A program made the position numbers and the translations under genes. Shown here piece by piece: positions 8,681 to 15,737 of a stretch of 64,000 nucleotides of DNA. Position 1 is the first letter of the stretch. Each line of letters begins with the position of its first letter. Below the pieces are notes generated by a model. The model searched no databases. It was given only the letters and a program-made list of their open reading frames with translations, and had not been told where the DNA came from. This DNA is from an uncultured Myxococcales bacterium (GTDB taxonomy: Bacteria; Myxococcota_A; Polyangia; Polyangiales; Polyangiaceae). The DNA lies in NCBI GenBank assembly GCA_937949945.1, contig CALFEQ010000020.1, positions 1 to 64,000 of the forward strand, read 5' to 3'.

Positions 8681-9481
8681 TCAGAAGCCGCGCGGCGGGA
8701 GACCTCGGAGGTAGGCGAGGATGCCGGTCTTCTCCTCCTCGGTGAGGTTCCACTTGTGGTTGCCGTTGTTGAGGACGTACTTCTCGTCCTCCCACCTGTA
8801 CTCGCCCTCGATGATCGCTCCGAGGACCTCGTCGTCGGGGACGATGGCGAGCCAGTACGGCGAGTGGTCCCAGCCGTCGGGCTTCTCGTGGCATCCGGCG
8901 CAGGGCTGTCGGTTGCCGGTTCCGCCCGTCTTGTAGCGGGTCTGGCCGACGTTGTAGTCCGCCGCCGTGTACGCACGGACGAAGAGCTCACTCTGGGCGG
9001 TCTTGCTCCCGTTGCTGACCTTCACCGTCGTCGTGCCCGGCTTCTTCGTCGTGAGCATCGCGAACTGGAGGTCCGGCACCTCGTCCGGGAACTCCTTCTT
9101 CGCCTCGATGTAGTCGGCGGGCGGATCGACGGGCGTGACCTCCGCGATGCTCGGGTCGGCCACCGTCCACGTGAGGTTGCCGGTGAGATCCGTCTCGAGC
9201 GGGACCTTGAAGACCTGCGTGCCGTCCGTGTAGCCGGTGTGAATCTCGAACGGCCAGAGGAAGTCCTTCTCCTCCTCCGGAAAGTCGTCGAAGTCGCTCG
9301 GGACACCGTCGTTCGGCTCCTCCTCTTCGTCGTCCGCGTCGTCCCCCCCCTTCTTGTTCTTTTCCTTCTCGCTGGTCTTGTCGCTCTTGTCGTTCGAGCT
9401 CGTGGCCGCCGGGGTCGAGCAGGCGGCGGCAAGGGCGATGCAAAGGGGCGCGAGGAGGTGCAGGTCGATGCGAAGGCTCAT
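8681..9481 (-). CDS. Lipoprotein with Ig-like domain and one CxxCH haem motif
   Basis: A 266-residue protein. The start at 9481 has a strong Shine-Dalgarno sequence (GGAAGGAG) and gives a lipoprotein signal ending ALAAAC. After a charged low-complexity linker (about 25-65, rich in K, D and E) comes a Big-2/Ig-like beta domain ('WTVADPSIAEVTPVDPP' and 'KKPGTTTVKVSNG' are typical), then a short C-terminal segment with a single c-type haem attachment motif CAGCH (194-198). The context around the motif and the following NGNHKWNLTEEEKTGILAYL helix resemble a small cytochrome c domain, with no obvious second ligand Met. It probably sits on the outer membrane or cell surface; the redox partner is unknown. 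Confidence 0.8.
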   Translation of the reverse strand: MSLRIDLHLLAPLCIALAAACSTPAATSSNDKSDKTSEKEKNKKGGDDADDEEEEPNDGVPSDFDDFPEEEKDFLWPFEIHTGYTDGTQVFKVPLETDLTGNLTWTVADPSIAEVTPVDPPADYIEAKKEFPDEVPDLQFAMLTTKKPGTTTVKVSNGSKTAQSELFVRAYTAADYNVGQTRYKTGGTGNRQPCAGCHEKPDGWDHSPYWLAIVPDDEVLGAIIEGEYRWEDEKYVLNNGNHKWNLTEEEKTGILAYLRGLPPRGF

Positions 9482-9728
9482 GGCTTCTCCTTCCGAGGGG
9501 CCTCGTTTGCTCCCGAGTGCAATGGTGAGGCCATGAGCGCGCGAGTGGGGGCACTTTCGTCCGAGCGCCGAAATCGCCGAGAAAACCGCGTCTCGCCGAG
9601 ATGCTCGGCGGTCGACGCACGAGCCTCGAGCGGCACGCACCGATTCGGTCGATCCGCGTGCGGAACCCCATGATCGACCGTTTCATGTGGGAGCACGGAG
9701 CACTACGTGCGCCGGCCGTGTGTGGCTC

Positions 9729-9760
9729 GCCGGTAACCGCATGATCATGCGGGTCACGGC
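9729..9760. promoter_or_regulatory. 32-bp dyad with perfect 16-bp palindromic core
   Basis: The core CCGCATGATCATGCGG (9737-9752) is a perfect palindrome, and the two 16-base arms match at 13 positions in all. It lies in the 435-base divergent gap between the haem lipoprotein (minus, start 9481) and the four-lipoprotein cluster (plus, start 9917). This position and symmetry suit a transcription-factor operator, but no regulator is identified. Nothing else is recognised in the gap. Confidence 0.4.
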
Positions 9761-9916
9761 CATCGCGGGGAGCGATATCACGGGGTTCGATTGTCGGCGT
9801 GCGCTGCGCAGGGGACGCCAGGCCGGACGCCGTCGTCGGGGCTCGTGAACGGGCCGGCGGCGATGCGTACGGAGCGGCTCCTTCCTTCGCGGCGTAGGCC
9901 ACGAGAGGAGAGCAAC

Positions 9917-10150
9917 ATGCAAGGGCAACGGTTTGCCTGGCTTCGGCGCGGGGCGCTGATGGCGGTCGTGGCGGCGCTCGCCTGTGGATGCGCGTCGTCT
10001 CCGCGCGTCGTCACGGCGATCACGAGCAGCCGCGACCAGATCAAGTTCCTCTACGTCGAGGGGAGCGAGCAGGGCGTCATCAAGTGCAAGGTCGGCGGCG
10101 ACGGGTCGCTCACGCAGTGCCGCCAGATGGCGGTCGTCTTGGAAGACTGA
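9917..10150 (+). CDS. Small lipoprotein, first of four
   Basis: A 77-residue predicted lipoprotein. The ATG at 9917 follows GAGAGGAGAGC, a good ribosome-binding site. The signal runs to ALACGC and the mature part is only about 50 residues (GVIKCKVGGDG and LTQCRQMAVVLED are recognisable segments with two cysteines). No known domain is seen. It starts a tight cluster of four small lipoprotein genes (spacers 11, 20 and 13 bases). The mature sequence shares the pattern '[V/I]xC(K/T)V..D.SL.(Q/A)C' with the fourth protein of the cluster, so the two may be distant paralogues. Confidence 0.75.
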   Translation: MQGQRFAWLRRGALMAVVAALACGCASSPRVVTAITSSRDQIKFLYVEGSEQGVIKCKVGGDGSLTQCRQMAVVLED

Positions 10151-10161
10151 GGAGAACGAAC

Positions 10162-10458
10162 ATGACGCGGACGCATCGCATCGCCTTCTTCGCGATCACG
10201 CTCGCGCTCGGCGCGCTCTCCATGGGCTGCACGAGGCGGACGATCCTCGCCTTCGACGACCACCCGACGCACAGCCTGACGACGCTCCAGGCGTTCCAGT
10301 CGAAGTTCTACGTGTTCTGGGGAGACTCGGAGCACCAGTTCTTCTTGTGCACGGACACGGGTGACAAGCTCGTGTGCAAGCGATCGTGCGGTGGCGACAC
10401 AGACCTCGCCTGCCCGAAGTCGGTCGATACCGGTTACAGCTCGACGAACGTGCGATGA
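10162..10458 (+). CDS. Small lipoprotein, second of four
   Basis: A 98-residue predicted lipoprotein (signal ends LGALSMGC; ATG at 10162 preceded by GAGGAG). The mature part contains KFYVFWGDSEHQFFLC and four further cysteines toward the C-terminus (VCKRSC, LAC), suggesting disulfides. 'YVFWGDSEHQFFLC' is similar in layout to 'FLYVEGSEQGVIKC' of the first gene and 'LYVTYWEGSCSGG' of the fourth, so these may be diverged copies. The domain is not known. Confidence 0.72.
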   Translation: MTRTHRIAFFAITLALGALSMGCTRRTILAFDDHPTHSLTTLQAFQSKFYVFWGDSEHQFFLCTDTGDKLVCKRSCGGDTDLACPKSVDTGYSSTNVR

Positions 10459-10478
10459 GGCGAGGAGGGAGCGAGACC

Positions 10479-10766
10479 ATGAACTCGAATCGGATCCGAT
10501 CCGCGGCGTCGCTCACGGGCGCCGGAGTCGTCTTCCTCGCCCTCGCCGGGTGTGGGCAGCCGCCGGCGGTCCTCGTCGGTCACAACTTCGCGGGTGAAGA
10601 CAAGTCCGTGAAGGTGATGCTGCAGGACGTCGGCGAGACCAACAAGGCGAACAACCAGAAGGTGTTCAACGTGATCATCCGCATCTGTGACGTGAACGCG
10701 CAGGCGGAGGCCTCGTGCAAGGACACGCAGGTGCTCGAGAACGTCGTTCCGGGCTCGGTCTACTGA
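10479..10766 (+). CDS. Small lipoprotein, third of four
   Basis: A 95-residue predicted lipoprotein with signal ending FLALAGC. The ATG at 10479 follows GAGGAGGGAGCG. The mature segment (LVGHNFAGEDKSVKVMLQDV, then VFNVIIRICDVN and two more cysteines) is predicted to be mostly beta. No domain is recognised. It ends 13 bases before the fourth gene. Confidence 0.7.
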   Translation: MNSNRIRSAASLTGAGVVFLALAGCGQPPAVLVGHNFAGEDKSVKVMLQDVGETNKANNQKVFNVIIRICDVNAQAEASCKDTQVLENVVPGSVY

Positions 10767-10779
10767 GGAGCGCATCGCC

Positions 10780-11214
10780 ATGACGAATCGACTGCTTTTG
10801 GCCGCGTGCGCGACGCTCGCGCTCGGAAGCTTCGGCTGCAGCAACACCGTCCGCTACATGACGGCGACGCACTGGATCACGCCGCCGGGCGGCGCGAACG
10901 AATCCGCACCAGCACCGGCGCCGGCCGCGCCCGCGCCCTCCGAGCCTCCAGCGGGCGAAGGTGCGGAGGCGGCGCCGGCGCCCGCGGCCGAACCCGCGCC
11001 CGCGCCCGCACCTGCCTCCGCTCCCGCCGGGGCGGGACCGCGCGTGCTCTACGTCACGTACTGGGAGGGGAGCTGCTCGGGCGGCTTCATCGGCATCGGC
11101 CGCGGCTGCTCGAAGGGCAACTCGCACGTGAAGCGGTGCACCGTGCAGGCAGACAACAGCCTCGCCTGCGTGGACGAGCAGGACATCGACAAGGCGCTCT
11201 CCACCGGCGACTGA
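10780..11214 (+). CDS. Small lipoprotein with Pro/Ala linker, fourth of four
   Basis: A 144-residue predicted lipoprotein (MTNRLLLAACATLALGSFGC). A Pro-Ala-Glu rich linker (about residues 45-85) leads to a Cys-containing C-terminal domain (VLYVTYWEGSCSGG, GRGCSKG, HVKRCTVQADNSLACVDEQD). The linker looks like a spacer that holds the terminal domain away from the membrane. It is the last gene of the cluster and is followed by a strong hairpin. Function unknown. Confidence 0.75.
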   Translation: MTNRLLLAACATLALGSFGCSNTVRYMTATHWITPPGGANESAPAPAPAAPAPSEPPAGEGAEAAPAPAAEPAPAPAPASAPAGAGPRVLYVTYWEGSCSGGFIGIGRGCSKGNSHVKRCTVQADNSLACVDEQDIDKALSTGD

Positions 11215-11236
11215 TCGCCGGCGCGCTCGACGCAGT

Positions 11237-11265
11237 GGGCGGGCGCCGCAGCGGACCGCCCGCCC
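11237..11265 (+). terminator. Hairpin after lipoprotein cluster
   Basis: GGGCGGGC (11237-11244) pairs perfectly with GCCCGCCC (11258-11265) across a 13-base loop, just downstream of the fourth lipoprotein gene. There is no T-run, as is common for high-GC terminators. Confidence 0.4.
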
Positions 11266-11329
11266 GCACGGTCGCGTCGACATGAAGCTCTGGCGTTCGC
11301 GCGCCGCACCATGACGGATTCCCTTCCGC

Positions 11330-12184
11330 ATGGACACGGTCGCGGCGAATGCCAGAGTTTCTAGCGTGCCGCGAACGTACACAGGTCCGCTGAAGGCCAT
11401 CATCCTCGACTGGGCAGGCACGACGATGGACTACGGGTGCTTCGCGCCCGCGGTCGTCTTCGTCGATGTCTTCGAGCGCAAGGGCGTCCCGATCACGATC
11501 GAAGAGGCGCGCGCGCCGATGGGCGCCCACAAGAGGGTGCATATCGCAGCCATCTCGAAGCTCCCGTCGGTGGCCGAGCGCTGGAGGGCCAAGTACGGGC
11601 GCGACTGCACGGAGGCGGACATCGACGAGATGTTCGCGGACTTCGTCCCGCGCCAGATGGCCTGCCTCGCCGACTACGCGGACCTCGTCCCGGGATGCCT
11701 CGAGGCCGTCGCCGCCTTCCGCGCGCGCGGGCTCAAGATCGGCTCCACCACCGGGTACACCACCGAGATGATGGAGCTGCTCCTCGCCGAGGCGAAGAAG
11801 CGCGGATACGAGCCGGACTCGAGCGTCTGCGCGAGCCAGGTGCCGTTCGGGCGGCCGGAGCCGTGGATGTGCCTCGAGAACGCGAAGAACCTGCGCGTCT
11901 TCCCGCTCGAGGCGATCGTGAAGGTCGGCGACACGCTGCCCGACATCGAGGAGGGGCTCAACGCGGGCATGTGGACCATCGGCCTCGCGAAGACGGGCAA
12001 CGAGATGGGCCTGTCGCCCGACCAGATCGCGCGGCTCTCTCCCGAGGAGCGCGAGCGGCGCCTCCAGCGGGCGTACGCACGCCTGCGCGCAGCCGGCGCG
12101 CACTACGTCGTCGACTCGATCGCCGACGTGCCGCCGATCCTCGACGAGATCGATGCGCGTCTCGCGCGCGGCGAGCGTCCTTGA
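11330..12184 (+). CDS. phnX: Phosphonoacetaldehyde hydrolase
   Basis: A 284-residue HAD-superfamily enzyme that cleaves phosphonoacetaldehyde to acetaldehyde and phosphate, the second step of 2-aminoethylphosphonate degradation. The nucleophile aspartate lies in ILDWAGTTMDYG (D27), and the Schiff-base lysine in the cap domain is K68 of APMGAHKRVHI, a motif specific to PhnX among HAD enzymes. The C-terminal acidic motif is VGDTLPDIEEG. The length agrees with known PhnX (about 270). No phnW transaminase or phosphonate transporter is adjacent, so it may work with partners elsewhere. The N-terminal 18 residues before GPLKAI are non-conserved, so a slightly later start is possible. Confidence 0.93.
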   Translation: MDTVAANARVSSVPRTYTGPLKAIILDWAGTTMDYGCFAPAVVFVDVFERKGVPITIEEARAPMGAHKRVHIAAISKLPSVAERWRAKYGRDCTEADIDEMFADFVPRQMACLADYADLVPGCLEAVAAFRARGLKIGSTTGYTTEMMELLLAEAKKRGYEPDSSVCASQVPFGRPEPWMCLENAKNLRVFPLEAIVKVGDTLPDIEEGLNAGMWTIGLAKTGNEMGLSPDQIARLSPEERERRLQRAYARLRAAGAHYVVDSIADVPPILDEIDARLARGERP

Positions 12185-12190
12185 GGGCGC

Positions 12191-13708
12191 TCAGCCCGTG
12201 TACGACTCGTCCTGCTCGATCCGCGAGAGGACCCAGTCGAAGTCGCCCGTCGTCACCTTCACGCTGCAGTACTTGCAGTGCCCCGCCATGTTGACCTCGA
12301 GCGGGGCGCCGCAGTTCGAGCACGCGAGGTCGGTGCGCGTCGGGCCTCTGCGGTTCGTCCCTCGGATGAAGGTCCAGTACTCGCTGTAGGGGCGCGGCTT
12401 CGTGCGGCTGCCGGAGACGACGCGTCCGTCGTCGGTGATCGTGTAGTCGAGGCCCGTCGCGAAGAGGCGGACGGTGATGGCGTCGTACCACGCGTCCGAG
12501 GAGACCTTCACGAGCTCGAGCTTCGTGATGTGCGCGTTCTCGGTCACGTTGCGGAGGCCCTGCGCGACGTACGCGTTGATCCAGTACTGCTGCGTCGTGA
12601 AGAGCGCGTCGCTGAGGAACGGCCGCATCTGCGCGAGGTTGCGCGACGACCATGCGATCTGGAACTGCTGGAACACGAGGCCGACGCGCGCCTGGAACCG
12701 AGCGACGTCGAAGGCCGGATCCTTGGCGCGGAGCGCGGCGAGCGCCTGCGGGAGGTTCGGGTCGAAGATCGTCGGATCGTTCGTGCCTCGCTCCTCGACG
12801 TTGGCCGTCAGGATGGGCGGGCGCTCCTCGCGGTGGATCACGTGCACGAGCTGGACGGTCCAGTCGAAGGAGCCGTCGTTGACGACGCGCCGGCAGTGCC
12901 TGCACGTGCCGCCGAAGAGCGCGTCCTGCGGCGCGCCGCAGCCTGGGCAGCCGAGGACGCGGACGCGGTCCGGAGAGCGCGACCGCGCGGCGGGTCCGCG
13001 CGAGAGCGTCCAGCGCTCGACGACGTAACAGCCGCGGCCCGCCTCCGTGTAGTTGCTCTCGAACTCCACGAGGACGCGCGAGCCGATCTGCGGGTTCGCG
13101 GCGACCTCGATCGCGCGCATCGCGCCGACGATGACGTCGCCGACGGGGCCGCGCGTCGTCGACTGGAGCGCGTGCGCGGCGGCCGGAGAGAGGTACGCCG
13201 ACAGGCGATCGAGGGCACCCGCGCCGCGCGCGCGGTGGACCTCGGCGTAGAGCGAGTAGAGGAAGTCTTCGAACACGACGCGCGAGAACGTCGGGTCGAT
13301 GTTGCGGATGACGTCGAGCGAGGCCTGCGGCCGCTTCACGACGGGCGCGGGCGGCTGCCAGCTCGAGACGTGCCCGCCGACGCTCCAGTCTTTGCCCTTC
13401 GGGCGGGTGTTCCTCCAGATGCAGAAGGCGATGAAGGCGATCGTGAGCGGGATGCCGATCACCGGGTGCTCGAAGCACAGCCAAATCAAAAGCTGGATGA
13501 TCGCGCCGTCGCCGTCTCCACCCCCGCCGCCGCCTCCCGAGGAGCGGCTCCCGCCGGAGTACGAGCTCCCTCCGCCCGGTCGTGCGTCCGCCACGGCCGC
13601 GACCAGCACGACCGCGACGAGGACGAGCAGCGCCACCGTCGCGGGGGTGACGAGGACGCGCGCCGATCTGGCTCGCATCACGCTCGCGCGCATGCCGCTC
13701 GCCCGCAT
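12191..13708 (-). CDS. Membrane protein with Tim44-like domain and zinc ribbons
   Basis: A 505-residue protein. The start at 13708 overlaps the stop of the upstream TPM-domain gene (TGATG); alternative in-frame ATGs lie at residues 6 and 11. An N-terminal signal/TM (LVTPATVALLVLVAVVLVAAV) is followed by a Gly/Ser-rich segment, a second TM (about 95-115), and then Tim44-like domains (FEDFLYSLYAEVHRARGAG... and FQQFQIAWSSRNLAQMRPFL). Two CxxC zinc-ribbon motifs are present: CPGCG...CRHC (middle) and CSNCG...CKYC (near the C-terminus). Tim44-like proteins with zinc ribbons occur widely in bacteria next to TPM proteins. The role is unknown, possibly membrane protein quality control (inference). 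Confidence 0.82.
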   Translation of the reverse strand: MRASGMRASVMRARSARVLVTPATVALLVLVAVVLVAAVADARPGGGSSYSGGSRSSGGGGGGGDGDGAIIQLLIWLCFEHPVIGIPLTIAFIAFCIWRNTRPKGKDWSVGGHVSSWQPPAPVVKRPQASLDVIRNIDPTFSRVVFEDFLYSLYAEVHRARGAGALDRLSAYLSPAAAHALQSTTRGPVGDVIVGAMRAIEVAANPQIGSRVLVEFESNYTEAGRGCYVVERWTLSRGPAARSRSPDRVRVLGCPGCGAPQDALFGGTCRHCRRVVNDGSFDWTVQLVHVIHREERPPILTANVEERGTNDPTIFDPNLPQALAALRAKDPAFDVARFQARVGLVFQQFQIAWSSRNLAQMRPFLSDALFTTQQYWINAYVAQGLRNVTENAHITKLELVKVSSDAWYDAITVRLFATGLDYTITDDGRVVSGSRTKPRPYSEYWTFIRGTNRRGPTRTDLACSNCGAPLEVNMAGHCKYCSVKVTTGDFDWVLSRIEQDESYTG

Positions 13709-14331
13709 CACGCGACCCCCATCTCGTCGGGTAGCTCGTTCACGTCGTCCTCGCTTCGCGGCATGGCGCTCGCGAGCGCGGGGCCGATCGACTCGAGGGC
13801 GGCGACGAACGCCGAGAAGTCGGGGTCGAGTCGATCGACGGCCTGTTCGAGTCGGGTGATGCAATCGCGGAGCAGGGCAGGGTCGACGCCGACGTCGGGG
13901 ACGACCGCGACCTTCCGCTCGAACAAGGCGACGAGGACGAGGATGCCGTTTCGCCCGCTCGTGCGTCCGACGCCCATGTCGTGGAACGCGGCGCACGCCG
14001 CGCGACGCGTCTCCTCCTGCCGTCTCTTGCTCGGTACGAGCAGGCGCCGGAGCGTGAGCGTGTAGCGGCAGAGGAGGGCGCCCGCGACGAACGCGACGGC
14101 GACGTCGACGGGGATCCACGTCGTGGCGAACTCCCGTTCGACGAAGAGGATGAGGGTGAGGACCGCGAGCGCCACGAGCGCGCCGAAGCCGAGATCCGCC
14201 CCGAGATAGGACTGCGCGGCTTGCCGGCGTACAGCGACGACGAGCTCGGCCGACGTCTGGCTCTCGACGCGTTCGATGGCCGAGCGCACGGCCGCCCTCG
14301 CGGCGTCATCGAAGAAGGCGCGGGTCGACAC
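13708..14331 (-). CDS. TPM-domain membrane protein
   Basis: About 207 residues. The GTG at 14331 is chosen because coding-like sequence begins there (STRAFFDDAARAAVRSAIERVE); longer upstream extension is basic low-complexity sequence that overlaps the divergent gene. The TPM fold is visible: an opening helix, SQTSAELVVAVRRQA, and NGILVLVALFERKVAVVPDVG. Unusually, two membrane segments (about 65-85 and 95-110) lie inside the domain between its first strand and the rest. This matches the subgroup of small TPM proteins encoded beside Tim44-like/zinc-ribbon proteins. Coupled by TGATG to the next gene, so the two products likely act together. Confidence 0.75.
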   Translation of the reverse strand: MSTRAFFDDAARAAVRSAIERVESQTSAELVVAVRRQAAQSYLGADLGFGALVALAVLTLILFVEREFATTWIPVDVAVAFVAGALLCRYTLTLRRLLVPSKRRQEETRRAACAAFHDMGVGRTSGRNGILVLVALFERKVAVVPDVGVDPALLRDCITRLEQAVDRLDPDFSAFVAALESIGPALASAMPRSEDDVNELPDEMGVA

Positions 14332-14440
14332 GGCTTCCGAGGACGAGAGTAAATCGGCGCCTCCTCCGGGGAAACGACTTGTTGCTCGTTGCCGTGGTCG
14401 GAGGCGAGCGCTCCGTCGCTCGACGTGCGAAGATCGCCGC

Positions 14441-14779
14441 GTGGACCCCACGGTCGTGCTGGGCGTGTGCGTGGCGGCGGCGGCGATCGGCCTCCTGTAC
14501 GTGTCTGCGCGTCGCGCGGTGACGGTCGCCGAGCTCGAGATCGAGTCCGGCGTCGTCCGCGTGGTGCGCGGAGGGATCGCGCCGCCCATCCTCGGCGATC
14601 TGCGCGACGTGGCGAGCCGGCCGCCCATCCGCCGCCTTCGCATTCGCATCCTTCGCTCGAGCGGGCGCGCGGAGGTGGTGCTCGTCGGCGAGGTGAGCGA
14701 GCAGCAGGCGCAGCGCATTCGCAACGTCATCGGGAGCGTTCCCCTCGCGCGCCTCGCGAACGCGCCGCGCAAGCGATGA
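14441..14779 (+). CDS. DUF3634 family membrane protein
   Basis: A 112-residue protein starting at GTG 14441 (VDPTVVLGVCVAAAAIGLLY). A single N-terminal TM helix is followed by AELEIESGVVRVVRGGIAPPILGDLRDVA and a final basic segment, matching the DUF3634 pattern '(v)e.G.v...rG..P..ll.dl.dv'. Family function is unknown. It is divergent from the TPM gene and convergent with the deformylase gene, so it is its own transcription unit. Confidence 0.75.
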   Translation: MDPTVVLGVCVAAAAIGLLYVSARRAVTVAELEIESGVVRVVRGGIAPPILGDLRDVASRPPIRRLRIRILRSSGRAEVVLVGEVSEQQAQRIRNVIGSVPLARLANAPRKR

Positions 14780-14799
14780 GGGCGTGATCCGTCGGACGA

Positions 14800-15513
14800 T
14801 CAGATGCCGAGCATGCGACGGATCTCGGCGATCGGCTTGCCGGCGTAGTGCTCGCGCGCGTGCTCGAGCGTCGAGAAGGAGCGCGTCTTCATCCGATCGA
14901 TGTAGAGCGTGCCGTCGAGGTGATCGACCTCGTGCTGCAGGATGCGCGCGGGCCATCCGCGGACGCGCCACGTCTGGGGCTCGCCGTTCTCGTCGAGGCC
15001 GGAGACCTCGACCTCGAGGCTGCGCTCGACGAGGCCGACGAACCCTTTCACGCTGAGGCAGCCCTCGAAGAAGGTGGCCGTCTCGTCCCCGATCGGCTTC
15101 AGCACGGGGTTGAAGAAGACGCGCGTGCTGAAGGGGACCCGCTCGCGCTCGCGCAGCTCCGTGGGGGTGAGGTTCTTCTGGAGCTCTTCGCGATCCTCGA
15201 GGACGATGACGCGCAGCCCGACGCCGATCTGAGGAGCGGCGAGGCCGACTCCGGGCGCGGCGCGCATCGTCGCGATCATCGTCCGTACGAGCTCCCGCAT
15301 CTCCGGCGTGCGGATCTCCTCGGGCGAGACCTCCCGAGCCCGAGCGCGTAGGACGGGCGCGCCCGTCTGCACGATGGGCTTCGTATCCGGCGAAGAAGAA
15401 GAGGACGGGGGAGAAGCACGCTCTTCGGGCGCCCCCGCGCTCGGGGACGGGGTCGACGCGCGGCTCGAGCAAGCGAGCGTCGCCAGCAGGAGCACATCGA
15501 GGGGCCTTCGCAT
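14800..15513 (-). CDS. Exported (lipoprotein-like) peptide deformylase
   Basis: A 237-residue protein with all three deformylase motifs: GVGLAAPQIG (88-97), EGCLS (150-154) and QHEVDH (193-198). The metal ligands would therefore be C152, H194 and H198, with catalytic E195. Known PDFs are cytoplasmic and remove the formyl group from nascent Met. This one begins with a hydrophobic signal (MRRPLDVLLLATLACSSRAS) and a Ser/Pro-rich linker (about 16-45), which look like a lipoprotein leader, although the lipobox is imperfect (T at -3). A later start would remove the signal, but no good alternative codon with a ribosome-binding site is seen. Unusual localisation is therefore likely. It may be an accessory deformylase; a housekeeping def gene would be elsewhere. 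Confidence 0.85.
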   Translation of the reverse strand: MRRPLDVLLLATLACSSRASTPSPSAGAPEERASPPSSSSSPDTKPIVQTGAPVLRARAREVSPEEIRTPEMRELVRTMIATMRAAPGVGLAAPQIGVGLRVIVLEDREELQKNLTPTELRERERVPFSTRVFFNPVLKPIGDETATFFEGCLSVKGFVGLVERSLEVEVSGLDENGEPQTWRVRGWPARILQHEVDHLDGTLYIDRMKTRSFSTLEHAREHYAGKPIAEIRRMLGI

Positions 15514-15737
15514 GGGCCCAACATAGCAACGGCCTGAACGACACCGGGGGGATGATCCGGGTCGGCGGGGGCGAGCTTCGCGGATCCGGGCCGACCGCGA
15601 GGTAACGATGTGCGCTCGGGTGGGAAGCTGCTCGTTCTTGCGCGAGTTTCCGCGGAATTTCAGCGCGCGGATTTTTCTGCGCGGGCGGTACGCGCGATGC
15701 ACTTGGGGGCGGTCAGAGGGAGAAAGGACTGGTTCAC

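Noticed and set aside
9779..9795. T-loop-like GGGTTCGATTG suggesting a tRNA
   Set aside because: No matching acceptor stem, anticodon arm or D-arm around it. No tRNA, rRNA or 4.5S RNA gene was found in the window.
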